From assembly GCA_963772845.1 (NCBI GenBank), contig CAVYYW010000027.1:108226-172225 (forward strand): 64,000 nt of DNA, given 5' to 3'. Origin of the DNA: CAVYYW01 sp963772845. Its GTDB lineage: Bacteria; Bacillota; Bacilli; Bacillales; Sporolactobacillaceae. Position 1 is the first letter of the stretch; each line of letters starts with the position of its first letter. Positions 27,440 to 36,663 of the stretch are shown here, piece by piece. The translations under genes were made by a program, and so were the position numbers. The notes under the pieces are model-generated. The model was given only the letters and a program-made list of their open reading frames with translations, made no database searches and had not been told where the DNA came from.

Positions 27440-28210
27440 ATGAAGCGGTTGGGTTTGATTGGTTTAGTCGTCACTATTGTCAGTCTTAACTTTTTATCGG
27501 CCGATACAGTTTCTTTTGCGAGACCTGAAAACACAGGATCGATTGAGTCATCTTTGACTAAAATTGAACGATTCGAATCGGTTCTGCAACAAAAAAACAT
27601 TCAAGCTGATTCTTGGCAAATATTCACAAGGGAAAAAAGTTCAGACATTAAAGATATTCAGGTCTTTCAAAAAAAGGTCAACAAAATAAAAAGGGACTTA
27701 TCATCTTTTCACTGGAATAAGATTTCCGAGGTGTCCGGCTATTATACGTTTACAGGAACTTTTATTGATCCAAAAAATGGGGTAAAAGGAAGCGTGAGCC
27801 TTTTCGCCTACCCCCATAAAGGCCATTTTCAATCGTATCTAGTATATGAGATTGCAGGTACAAATTGGGATGAAAAGATTGCGGAAACAGTAAAGCGACA
27901 AACTGCAACAAATTTGTCAAAAATTCAGCATCATCAGATGACTTTTTACACTTGTGTTAAAGCTCACGAAGGTGCTACAATGAACAATGGTTTATCAAAA
28001 TCAGTAAATGGGATTTTGCATACGTTACATGCCCAGCCAGTAGAGGAAGTATCGGAAAAAACGTTTGTATCGATTTCTGCATATACTAACTACTGGAAGG
28101 ACAATTTGACAACAGGACATAAACTCATGAATGTACAAGTGGCAATGAGGCAGACTGGGGATTCGGCCACACTGATACTGGGAAGTCCAATTATTACGAC
28201 GGCATACTAG
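27440..28210 (+). CDS. ywmB: YwmB-family secreted protein
   Basis: A 256-residue protein with an N-terminal signal peptide (MKRLGLIGLVVTIVSLNFLS) and the YwmB (DUF1779) fold; the database label TATA-box binding refers to structure only. Start ATG 27440 follows GAGGGGGAACGG. It precedes murAA as in B. subtilis. Function is unknown; an extracytoplasmic envelope role fits the signal peptide and location. Confidence 0.8.
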   Translation: MKRLGLIGLVVTIVSLNFLSADTVSFARPENTGSIESSLTKIERFESVLQQKNIQADSWQIFTREKSSDIKDIQVFQKKVNKIKRDLSSFHWNKISEVSGYYTFTGTFIDPKNGVKGSVSLFAYPHKGHFQSYLVYEIAGTNWDEKIAETVKRQTATNLSKIQHHQMTFYTCVKAHEGATMNNGLSKSVNGILHTLHAQPVEEVSEKTFVSISAYTNYWKDNLTTGHKLMNVQVAMRQTGDSATLILGSPIITTAY

Positions 28211-28436
28211 CGATCACTGCTTTTGCAATCATACCCACAATGTTAATAAACGATCGTTGCCGTGGAATATCTGACGATCAGTAACAGTTGTGTACGGCAA
28301 AATGTCTGCAGAATAAACAAAGTACTTAACTGAAATCCATGGAACCTGGCTGAATGATAACTTATAAAAAACGATTGGATCTCCCCAGGAGACCAGTCAT
28401 AAAGGACAGACAACATTGTACGCGGAGGGGAAAACG

Positions 28437-29744
28437 TTGGAAAATATCATTGTTCGTGGCGGGAAGCGCCTATCAGGAACTGTAAAAGTAGAAGGCGCAA
28501 AGAATGCGGTTCTTCCCGTAATTGCTGCAGCACTGCTTGCAGATAAAGGAACCAGTACGATTTATAACGTACCGCCATTGGCAGATGTGTATACCATTAA
28601 CGAGGTATTGCGTCATTTAAATGCGGACGTGTCATATGAAAATAATGTGATTTCGGTTAACTCTGAAAAACCATTATCGGTAGAAGCACCATTCGAGTAT
28701 GTAAGAAAAATGCGGGCCTCTTTTCTTGTTATGGGACCTCTTTTGGCCCGGGTAGGCCATTCGCGTATCGCCCTTCCAGGCGGCTGTGCGATCGGCTCTC
28801 GTCCGATTGATCAGCATCTTAAAGGCTTTGAAGCCATGGGTGCACAGGTCACAATCGGAAACGGATTTATTGAAGCATCCGTAAACGGCAAGCTAAAGGG
28901 CGCAAATATTTATCTCGACTTCCCAAGTGTCGGAGCCACAGAGAACATCATGATGGCTGCTGTACTGGCTGACGGGATTACATTGATTGAAAATGCAGCA
29001 CGTGAGCCTGAAATTGAAGACCTGGCAAAATATTTGAATGCAATGGGCGCGAAAGTAGAAGGTGCTTCTACTGGAACGATCCGTATCGAAGGTGTTGAAC
29101 GTCTTCATGGCGGAGAGCACGAAATTTTACCAGACCGCATTGAGGCAGGAACGTTTATGGTTGCAGCTGCGATCACAGGCGGAAATGTTCTTCTCGAAAA
29201 TGCAAAGGCATCTGATCTTCGTCCGATCATTGCAAAGCTTGAAGAAATGGGCGTCATCATTGAGAATGAATTAGATGGTGTCCGAGTAATCGGTCCAGAC
29301 CGTTTGAAGGCAGCTGACATTAAAACAATGCCTCATCCGGGATTTCCGACAGATATGCAATCACAAATGATGGCCTTGCTGTTAAAGGCTGAGGGCACAT
29401 CGGTCATTACTGAAACAGTCTTTGAAAACCGTTTCATGCACGTCGAAGAATTTCGCCGCATGAATGCAGATATTAAAATAGAAGGACGTTCCGCAATCAT
29501 TACCGGACCGGGATCACTGCAGGGAGCAGAAGTTTCCTCAACAGATCTCCGCGCTGGAGCAGCACTTGTCATTGCTGGCCTTGTTTCTGAAGGCGTGACC
29601 CGTGTGAACGAATTGAAGCACATTGACCGCGGCTATGTTAATTTCCATGGCAAACTGAGCGCACTTGGCGCCGACATCGAGCGCGTCGAAGTCGCCAGTG
29701 AAGCAGAAAAAGAAGTTGCCGCAGCAGAAGAAACCAATATCTAA
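28437..29744 (+). CDS. murAA: UDP-N-acetylglucosamine 1-carboxyvinyltransferase (MurAA)
   Basis: First committed enzyme of peptidoglycan synthesis and target of fosfomycin. The 435-residue product carries the reactive cysteine at residue 117 in LPGGCAIGSRP, so fosfomycin binding should be possible. KNAVLP near the N-terminus and EHILPDRIEAGTF-type blocks are typical. The start is TTG 28437, eight bases after CGGAGGGG (28422-28429); the frame is open upstream. A second paralogue ends at 284. Confidence 0.96.
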   Translation: MENIIVRGGKRLSGTVKVEGAKNAVLPVIAAALLADKGTSTIYNVPPLADVYTINEVLRHLNADVSYENNVISVNSEKPLSVEAPFEYVRKMRASFLVMGPLLARVGHSRIALPGGCAIGSRPIDQHLKGFEAMGAQVTIGNGFIEASVNGKLKGANIYLDFPSVGATENIMMAAVLADGITLIENAAREPEIEDLAKYLNAMGAKVEGASTGTIRIEGVERLHGGEHEILPDRIEAGTFMVAAAITGGNVLLENAKASDLRPIIAKLEEMGVIIENELDGVRVIGPDRLKAADIKTMPHPGFPTDMQSQMMALLLKAEGTSVITETVFENRFMHVEEFRRMNADIKIEGRSAIITGPGSLQGAEVSSTDLRAGAALVIAGLVSEGVTRVNELKHIDRGYVNFHGKLSALGADIERVEVASEAEKEVAAAEETNI

Positions 29745-29756
29745 TCTAATTATAGA

Positions 29757-29789
29757 AGGCCGAATCCAATTAGGATTCGGTCTTTTTTT
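29757..29789 (+). terminator. Terminator of murAA
   Basis: GGCCGAATCC pairs with GGATTCGGTC and is followed by seven T. Confidence 0.88.
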
Positions 29790-29804
29790 GTCTTATAACC
29801 GGTT

Positions 29805-29897
29805 GGCTAATAGAAGTGCGAATTCGGCTAATAGAAGTGTGAATCGGCACATTCCGCTTATACGTGTATGAAAATAACAGGATGGGATCGTTCCCAC
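29805..29897. repeat. Two 21-bp direct repeats with a palindrome (family C relative)
   Basis: GGCTAATAGAAGTGCGAATTC (21 bases, here split as two tandem units at 29805-29825 and 29826-29846, the second slightly changed) is followed at 29883-29896 by TGGGATCGTTCCCA. Same period and same palindrome class as family C, different unit sequence. The rest of 29745-30135 has no gene. Confidence 0.6.
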
Positions 29898-30135
29898 ACA
29901 GGCAAAAGAGGCATCTGAGCGCCGTTTTCAGTTTTCATCAAAAAAATAAGCTGGAAGAAGCCCAGAACCACAAAAAAAGCGGTTTGGCTATAAATCCCCC
30001 CTGCTCAATTTTTTCAAACGTTACCCACGGCCGTTCCACAGACATGCAGTCGTCCTCCCGTTAAAGCTCGCGTCTATTTTCACCTTTTTCAGCATAGATT
30101 TAGTCTAGGATCGTTATGCTGAGGGGAGGATAGGC

Positions 30136-31154
30136 ATGAAGCGTCTTTTAATTATAATTTTGATTATTTTTACGGCCTTTTTTTTGCTGCCGGCGATGAT
30201 TGTCATGATCTTCTCGGGTGCAGGGCACCACACACAGGGTTTGACGCTGACGGACACATCTACGGCCAAAGCTGCTAAGGAAAGTAACAGCCATCGATCG
30301 CTGTGTACAGGAGCGGGAGTCACAAGACGGAGAGTGTGCCGCTGGAATCGTACATTATTGGTGTTGTTGCTTCAGAAATGCCGGCTGATTTTAATCTTGA
30401 TGCCTTAAGGGCTCAAGCACTTGCCGCCCGTACCTACATTCTGAGAGAAATGATGGCTGCAAAACCGGCTTCGCTTCCAGGTAATGCCGAGGTTACCGAT
30501 ACGACTGCCAACCAGGTTTACAAAAATAAAGCAGAGCTGAAGAAGCAGTGGGGCAAGGATTTTCAGAAAAAGTACGATAAAGTGGCAAAGGCTGTGACGT
30601 CAACAAAGGGACAAGTTATTACGTATAAAGGGCAGCTGATTACCCCATCATTTTTTTCAACGAGCAATGGTTATACTGAAAATGCCGAGGACTATTGGGT
30701 GAATCCGATTCCCTATTTAAAAAGTGTCCCAAGTCCATGGGATGAGCAATCGCCGAAATATCTGGATGATGTGACGTTGCCGGTTAAGAAAGCGGAGGCG
30801 CTGCTTGGCGTGCAGATTCCTTCAACAAACGGGCAGGTTGGCAAAGTATTATCCTACACAGCTGGGCATCGAGTCAGCCAGTATCAACTTGGTGGGCATA
30901 CTTTTACCGGGCGGCAGGTTAGAGAAAAACTTGGACTGCGTTCCACCGATTTCACCATAACCGAAAAAGGGACGGCGCTTCATATTGAAACGAAGGGCTT
31001 TGGACACGGTGTCGGCATGAGCCAGTACGGGGCGAATGCACTGGCGCAAAAAGGAAAGTCCTACAAAGATATTCTGCATTATTACTACCAAGGAACGACG
31101 ATCACCACTTGGCAGAATAAAGATTTCAGCCACTTAATGGCTATGAAAAAGTAG
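30136..31154 (+). CDS. spoIID: stage II sporulation protein D (one-base frameshift in this sequence)
   Basis: Membrane-anchored lytic transglycosylase of the engulfment machinery, working with SpoIIP and SpoIIM in the mother cell. Restored length is 339 residues: N-terminal membrane helix (~4-28), ESYIIGVVASEMPADF, LRAQALAARTYI, and the C-terminal GFGHGVGMSQYGANALA. The first frame breaks near 30290 and the other frame continues AVYRSGSHKTESV. Here one base is missing (CC where CCC is expected), the only deletion among the frameshifts in this window. ATG 30136 follows GAGGGGAGGA. Confidence 0.9.
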
Positions 31155-31216
31155 TCTTTCATTTTTTATTCATGAAATTTGTCGAAAAGTTGTGGTTCTT
31201 TTTTCCATAAAAACAG

Positions 31217-31245
31217 GTATACATCTCACGCATTCTGTTCAGAAT
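31217..31245 (+). promoter_or_regulatory. Candidate sigma-F promoter of spoIIQ
   Basis: GTATA (31217-31221), 15-base spacer, GTTCAGAAT (31237-31245): one mismatch to the sigma-F -10 pattern GGnnAnAnT. spoIIQ is a sigma-F gene in B. subtilis. Confidence 0.5.
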
Positions 31246-31265
31246 GATGCTTGAGGTGATGAATT

Positions 31266-32114
31266 ATGACAGACTTTAAGAAAAAAAATCCGAATGGTGA
31301 AGCAAAAGGCTTAAGAAAATGGACGGGGAAAAAATGGTTCTATCCTGCAGTCTATCTTTGTTTAGCCGCTGTCATTATGTCGGGGGTCCTTTGGTATCAG
31401 ATGGATGGTGGATCGACGAATCAAGCGAATACGAAGAATAACGATCATCCTGTAGCCTTTCAAAAAGGCGGGAAAGATGCACAGCCAGTCAACGGCTCAC
31501 AAGAAGTAATCCAATGGCCGATTGGCAACAAAGATTCTGTGGATGTGACCCAGCCGTTCTATGATGTGAAAGGTACGACAGAAGAACAAACAGCCGCTCT
31601 CGTAAATTATGATCATTCCTACTCACAAAATACCGGCATCAACTTGCAGGCGAAAGATAAAAAAGCTTTCGATGTAAGAGCTGCTATGAGTGGAAAGGTT
31701 GTTAAAGCGAAGAAAGACGCGCTGCTTGGCTATGTTGTTGAACTTCAGCACAAAGATGGTGTAACCACGGTTTACCAAAGTCTTGCATCAACCGATGTGA
31801 AAAAAGGACAGGCTGTCGCTCAAGGTGACTTGCTTGGTAAAGCAGGCACAAACGTCTATAACAAAGATGCCGGTGTTCATCTGCACTTTGAAATCAGAAA
31901 AGACAGCATGCCTGTTGATCCTGTCGCTTACTTTACGAAAGATTTGTCCAGCCTTGATAAAATTAAGGCGAACACAAATGCCACAAGTGATGTTGTTGCG
32001 GATGACAGTGCAAAGAATGATGCTACAAAGAACGATTCAACAAAGAACAATCCTTCAGACACTGAAAACGCGAAGCAGCATGATGCAATGTCTCCTGCTG
32101 CGGATAAAAAATAA
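31266..32114 (+). CDS. spoIIQ: stage II sporulation protein Q (degenerate LytM/M23 domain)
   Basis: Forespore membrane protein that pairs with SpoIIIAH to form the channel between forespore and mother cell. The 282-residue product has one membrane helix (~27-44) and an M23 fold with VHLHFEIRKD near 200; the first metal-binding His is replaced (TGINLQAKD), so it is expected to be non-catalytic as in B. subtilis. The C-terminal tail (~235-282) is a low-complexity KNDATKND-type extension. ATG 31266 after TGAGGTGA. Confidence 0.92.
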   Translation: MTDFKKKNPNGEAKGLRKWTGKKWFYPAVYLCLAAVIMSGVLWYQMDGGSTNQANTKNNDHPVAFQKGGKDAQPVNGSQEVIQWPIGNKDSVDVTQPFYDVKGTTEEQTAALVNYDHSYSQNTGINLQAKDKKAFDVRAAMSGKVVKAKKDALLGYVVELQHKDGVTTVYQSLASTDVKKGQAVAQGDLLGKAGTNVYNKDAGVHLHFEIRKDSMPVDPVAYFTKDLSSLDKIKANTNATSDVVADDSAKNDATKNDSTKNNPSDTENAKQHDAMSPAADKK

Positions 32115-32131
32115 ACGTAATCAGCTTTCAG

Positions 32132-32166
32132 AGAGCCGGTCCTTCGGGATCAGGCTCTTTTCTTTT
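32132..32166 (+). terminator. Terminator of spoIIQ
   Basis: AGAGCC...GGCTCT stem capped by a TTCG loop, followed by TTTTCTTTT. Confidence 0.8.
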
Positions 32167-32303
32167 GCTCATCGCGTCAGCATTCTGTATGGACGTCCCC
32201 TCTGTTTTTTTGTAAGATTAGATTTAACATCCTAAATTCTACATAAGAAACCGGTTTCAAATACAACCAATTGCTGATAAGACAGAGGAAAGGGTGACAA
32301 ACT

Positions 32304-33195
32304 ATGATAAAGGTGCCAAACGACGTGGTTGCTACCTATTCGATTGTGGGCTATGACCCTGAGGCCAAGGAGTGGGGGATTGCTGTCCAATCGAAATTTC
32401 TTGGTGTCGGAGCGGTGGTTCCTTTTGCAAAAGCAGGAGCAGGGGCTGTGGCCACCCAGTCATATGCCAACACCTCCTTTGGCCCGCGCGGACATCGCTT
32501 TGCTTGAAGCGGGAAAAGACGCAGAAACGGTGCTCGAAGCGTTGCTTGAAGAGGATCCAGACAGGGAGCTTCGCCAAGTCGGAATCGTTGACCGGAACGG
32601 CCATGCGGCAACCTTTACCGGGAGTGAATGCTATGACTGGGCAGGCGGCAGAACGGGAACCGGCTATGCCGTTCAAGGAAATATTCTGGTTGGAAAAGAA
32701 ACAGTGGACGCCTTGGGTCAAACCTTTGAATCGTCCACTGGCCCCCTTTCAGAACGTCTTCTTGCAGCCTTAGGGGCAGCACAAAAAGCGGGCGGCGATA
32801 AGCGGGGAAAACAATCTGCTGCACTTCTTGTGGTAAAAGAAAAAGGCGGGTACGGCGGGTATAACGACCGGGCGATCGACCTCAGAGTCGACGATCATCC
32901 TGAGCCGATTAAAGAACTGAACCGCATTTTTCAGCTCCATCAGCTTTATTTTTCCAAGCCTGCGCCCGAAGATATTATTGAGATCACGGAAAAGGTAAAA
33001 AAAGATTTAATCGTTCAGCTGCTCCGTCTCGGCTATCTCGACAGCTCAGACGCCACCGTTGACGAAGCTTACGAGGAGGCGCTTACCGCTTTTTATCTCT
33101 CGGAAAACTTCGAGGAACGCATGCAGCCGAGAGGGAAAATCGATAAAGCCATCGTCAATTATATGCGTCAAATGGAAGCAGGAAGCGAAGCCTGA
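32304..33195 (+). CDS. DUF1028-family protein (one-base frameshift in this sequence)
   Basis: Restored length 296 residues. The N-terminal half shows the DUF1028 pattern: TYSIVGYDPEAKEWGIAVQS, GAGAVATQSYAN, then CYDWAGGRTGTGYAVQGNIL and GDKRGKQSAALLV. The family is related to Ntn hydrolases, from memory, and often sits with peptide or amide metabolism genes; the substrate is unknown. The C-terminal ~90 residues are helical and charged. The frame breaks at about 32485-32492 (one extra base in GGCCCGCGCGG). ATG 32304 after AAAGGGTG. It precedes the Lrp-family gene by 32 bases and is probably co-transcribed. Confidence 0.82.
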
Positions 33196-33227
33196 CTGGA
33201 CCATGCAGCCGCAAAAGGAGGTCATTT

Positions 33228-33677
33228 ATGAAAATAGACGAGACAGACCGGAAAATTCTCGCCTGCTTAACTGAAAACGGCAGGATGTCCTATGTCGATA
33301 TCGGCAAGCATCTTAACTTATCGCGTGTGTCCGTTCGTGAACGGGTCAACCAAATGATGGATGCCGGTGTTATTGAAAAGTTCAGTGTCGTTATTAATTC
33401 TGAAATGATTGGCAAGCAGGTATCCGCATTTTTTGAGGTCGACTGCGAACCCGCATCTCTTGTTGAAGTAGCCGAAAAACTAGTTGAGAACCCGGTTGTC
33501 GCCAGCTGCTATCAGATGACCGGCCCAAGCACATTGCACATGCACGTCCTCGTCAGCGATTTCCACGCTCTTGAAAAATTCACCAATGAAGAGCTCTACG
33601 CCCTTGAAGGCATTACCCGCGTAGAAAGTCACATCCTGCTCCGACGATTCAAAAGCAGAACCGGCATGAAACTATAA
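33228..33677 (+). CDS. Lrp/AsnC-family transcriptional regulator (YwrC-like)
   Basis: A 149-residue regulator: N-terminal winged helix (DETDRKILACLTENGRMSYV...LSRVSVRERV) and C-terminal RAM/AsnC ligand-binding domain. It probably senses an amino acid or peptide-derived ligand. In B. subtilis an Lrp-family gene (ywrC) lies next to ywrD and the chromate transporter pair, all of which have homologues in the next 11 kb, so this is the likely local regulator. Ribosome binding site AAAGGAGGTC before ATG 33228. Confidence 0.85.
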   Translation: MKIDETDRKILACLTENGRMSYVDIGKHLNLSRVSVRERVNQMMDAGVIEKFSVVINSEMIGKQVSAFFEVDCEPASLVEVAEKLVENPVVASCYQMTGPSTLHMHVLVSDFHALEKFTNEELYALEGITRVESHILLRRFKSRTGMKL

Positions 33678-33684
33678 CTATAAT

Positions 33685-33719
33685 GACCCGTGATGGAATG
33701 TCCATCACGGGTTTTTTTT
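33685..33719 (+). terminator. Terminator of the DUF1028-lrp pair
   Basis: ACCCGTGATGGA pairs with TCCATCACGGGT and is followed by eight T. Confidence 0.88.
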
Positions 33720-33889
33720 GTGAGAGGGCATCTTGGAAAGAGTGAACGATTTGAAAACCTGCGCTCTCTTACCGACGGACGAAGGTCCAAGCTTCTGCTT
33801 CTGTTCAACATTTGCGGGGATCTCGGCCGCCCGTTATGCGGCAGGCAACAAGAAAAGTGTAGGTTGCCATGTAGAGCCATGAAGGCCAG

Positions 33890-34168
33890 TGGACATAAGG
33901 GTGATGAAGGACAAAACAGGGTCAAAAAGAGGGTGAAATGTCCTTCATAAGGGTGATGAAGGACAAAACGAGGTCAAAAAGATGGAGAAAGGGCGTTCAT
34001 AAGGTCGATGAACGACCAAACGGGGTCAAAAAGGAGGAAAAAGGGCGTTCATAAGGCCGATGAACGACCAAACGGGGTTAAAAAGCAGGAGAAAGGGCGT
34101 TCATAAGGTCGATGAACGACCAAACGGGGTTAAAAAGGAGGAGAAAGGGCGTTCATTTGGAAGGTAAT
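33890..34168 (+). repeat. Tandem hairpin array, family B, about five units
   Basis: Same 51-52 bp unit as at 26096. The first two units carry ATGTCCTTCAT...ATGAAGGACA, the others GGGCGTTCAT...ATGAACGACC. The array ends at TTCATTTGGAAGGTAATGG. 33720-33889 has no gene. Confidence 0.85.
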
Positions 34169-34271
34169 GGATAAACGGCCCCAAAAACGGGGGAAATGTC
34201 TTTCAACATTTATCGAAAGTTAAAACCCTTTCACTTGGTGCTTATAAAAAGGTGCTTAATGTCCTCATAAC

Positions 34272-34382
34272 AACGATAGCACGCGTCCGAAGATCCACTT
34301 TTGAGGACAAAATAGCTCCCTCTCCAAAGTTAGCTGAGGCCGTGCCCGTGGAAAGCGAGCCCGCCTAGAGCGGAAATCAACA
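34272..34382 (+). repeat. Repeat family A copy
   Basis: GCACGCGTCCGAAGATCCAC, AAAGTTAGCTGAGGCCGTGC, GGAAAGCGAGCCCGCCTAGA. The left arm is slightly shortened. 34383-34570 has no gene. Confidence 0.75.
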
Positions 34383-34570
34383 GCCATGACGAACACCGAT
34401 GAACTTTTTCAGTCTCCTCATCAGCGATCCAAGAGTGCCCCCGCAAGGTTCCTTAAGGAAGCTCGGCTAATATCAGTCGCAACGGATTCCCACGTCCCTC
34501 AGACATCGTCTCGCTCGTTTTACCGAAAAGATAAATTTGCGGAAGTATTCATATTTTTTTGATAAATGTA

Positions 34571-34599
34571 TTGATTGTTTAGATAATTTGCAATATAAT
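34571..34599 (+). promoter_or_regulatory. sigma-A promoter of the peptide transporter operon
   Basis: TTGATT (34571-34576), 17-base spacer, TATAAT (34594-34599). The leader to oppB is about 170 bases. Confidence 0.6.
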
Positions 34600-34700
34600 C
34601 ATGAATAATATAAAAACTAACCACTTGTTAATTTAATAAGTGAAATAAACTTACATATGCAGGACATTTGACCTATTTTCGATCAAATCGGAATCACACC

Positions 34701-34717
34701 AAGAAAGCGTTTTCATT
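34701..34717 (+). promoter_or_regulatory. Candidate cre site (CcpA operator)
   Basis: AAGAAAGCGTTTTCATT matches the cre consensus WTGNAARCGNWWWCAWW with one mismatch (A for T at position 2). It lies about 100 bases downstream of the promoter, where CcpA would act as a roadblock. Inference from sequence only. Confidence 0.45.
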
Positions 34718-34774
34718 TACAAAAGGAGGCGAATGGCTAAAATTTAATTCATTTTGATGAAATGGGGGGTTGGC

Positions 34775-35717
34775 ATGGCTTCACTCATTACGAAGCGTTT
34801 GGTTCAAATGATATTTTTGCTGATTGGTATTTCCTTTATCGTTTTTATAAGCATGCATCTTGCGCCGGGGGATCCCGCAAGCATTATCGGCGGACCGACC
34901 GCCACAAAGACAGATATTGCTGCCATCCAGCAGAAGCTGGGCTTAAACCAGCCGCTGCTCGTTCAATACTGGCACTACTTAAAGGGGCTGCTGCACGGCA
35001 ATCTTGGCTATTCGTTTCAGTCGCAGGCTTCTGTCGCGCACGCCCTCATGATCAGGCTTCCGAATACGCTTGACCTCGCTGTTGCGAGTGTCATCGTCTC
35101 GGTGATCATCGGCATTCCGGCCGGTATCATTTCGGCTCTGAAGCAGAACAGCTGGCTTGATGTGTTCAGCACCGGCTTTTCGCTCGCCGGGATCTCGATT
35201 CCTAACTTCTGGCTTGGGGCCATGCTGATTATTGTGTTTGCTGTCAATCTTCAATGGCTTCCTGTTGGCGGGATTAACAAGTCCCTTCTGGACGCCGGCA
35301 GGGTTTCAGCAGGTACTGCTGCCAGCCATCACACTAGGAACAGGGTCGGCGGCAATGATTGCCAGAATGAGCCGGTCAGCGATGCTTGAAATTATCCGGG
35401 CTGATTTTATCCGGACCGCCCGTGCGAAAGGCGTCAGAGAGAACACTGTTATCCTGGTTCACTGTCTCAGAAATGCAATGATTCCCGTTATTACGGTGAT
35501 TGGCTTGAATTTCGGGGCGTTACTCGGCGGAACGATCATAACTGAGCAGGTCTTTGCGATCAATGGCGTCGGCAGGCTGATGATTGAATCGATCTCAGCA
35601 AGGGACTTTCCAATGGTTCAGGGAGCGGTGCTTCTGGTCGCCGCGATTTTCGTTATCGTCAATCTGCTCGTCGATATTGTCTATGTCCTTATTGACCCAC
35701 GAATCAACTACGAATAG
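34775..35717 (+). CDS. peptide ABC transporter permease, OppB/DppB type (one-base frameshift in this sequence)
   Basis: Restored length 313 residues, membrane protein with about six helices. N-terminal MHLAPGDPAS and the EAA loop with RTARAKGV identify a BPD-type permease of the peptide/nickel family. The frame breaks near 35277-35281 (one extra base in ATTAACAAG), after which SPFWTPAGFQQVLLPAITLG follows. Start ATG 34775; an upstream in-frame TTG at 34754 is less likely. First gene of the transporter operon. Confidence 0.88.
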
Positions 35718-35732
35718 AGAGGAGGAAGGGGA

Positions 35733-36647
35733 ATGGCCTTGCAGCCGCAGACTCAAGCTGTGAATGAAACGATTGAAGCGGTATCCGTCAGAAAGAAAGA
35801 AAAATCCGCTTTTCGAAAAGCAATCCGAAAAATCCTGAAGAACAAGCTCGCGATCGTCGGACTGATTATCATTGCCGCATTAATTATTTGCGCTGTCTTT
35901 GCCAACTGGCTGACGCCCTACAGTCCCGTCAAACAAAGTCTGGCAGATGCTCAGTTAAAACCAGGGGCACCCGGGCACTGGCTTGGGACGGACAACTACG
36001 GCAGGGACATCTGGGCACGGCTCTTGTACGGCTCAAGAATCTCCTTGCTCGTCGGATTATTTTCGGTCATCGTTGGAACGTTTTTTGGCATTATTCTTGG
36101 CTTATTAGCCGGTTTTTACAAATGGCTCGACGGAATCATCATGAGACTGTCTGATCTGATGTTTGCTTTTCCGGGCATTTTGCTTGCCATGCTAATTATC
36201 GCAGTCCTTGGTACAAGCCTCGTTAATGTGGTGGTGGCGATCAGCATCTGGTCGATTCCGTCATGTGCTCGGATTGTCAGAGGCAGTGTCTTAACGGTGA
36301 AAAAACAGGAGTATATCACCGCGATGAAGTCCCTTGGGGCAAGCGATATCCGAATCATGGTGAAGCATGTGCTGCCTAACTGTATGGCGCCGATTATTGT
36401 TTTTGCCACCATGCACATGGCGACAGCGATTTTATCAACAGCGGCACTGAGCTTCCTTGGTCTTGGCGCACAGCCGCCATCTCCTGAGTGGGGGGCGATG
36501 ATTTCTGCGGGACAGCAGTATATGTTCTCCTCGCCGCACATGGTCATTATTCCTGGTATAGCGATTATGTTGGTTGTCTTTGCTTTTAATGTTGTCGGTG
36601 ATGCATTGAGGGACGCACTGGATCCAAATATGAATATTGACCAATAA
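35733..36647 (+). CDS. peptide ABC transporter permease, OppC/DppC type
   Basis: 304 residues with the N-terminal OppC_N segment, the HWLGTDNYGRDIWARLLYG block and the EAA loop (YITAMKSLGASDIRIM). Pairs with the preceding permease. Begins 15 bases after its stop. Confidence 0.92.
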   Translation: MALQPQTQAVNETIEAVSVRKKEKSAFRKAIRKILKNKLAIVGLIIIAALIICAVFANWLTPYSPVKQSLADAQLKPGAPGHWLGTDNYGRDIWARLLYGSRISLLVGLFSVIVGTFFGIILGLLAGFYKWLDGIIMRLSDLMFAFPGILLAMLIIAVLGTSLVNVVVAISIWSIPSCARIVRGSVLTVKKQEYITAMKSLGASDIRIMVKHVLPNCMAPIIVFATMHMATAILSTAALSFLGLGAQPPSPEWGAMISAGQQYMFSSPHMVIIPGIAIMLVVFAFNVVGDALRDALDPNMNIDQ

Positions 36648-36663
36648 CTTAGGGGGTTGAAGA

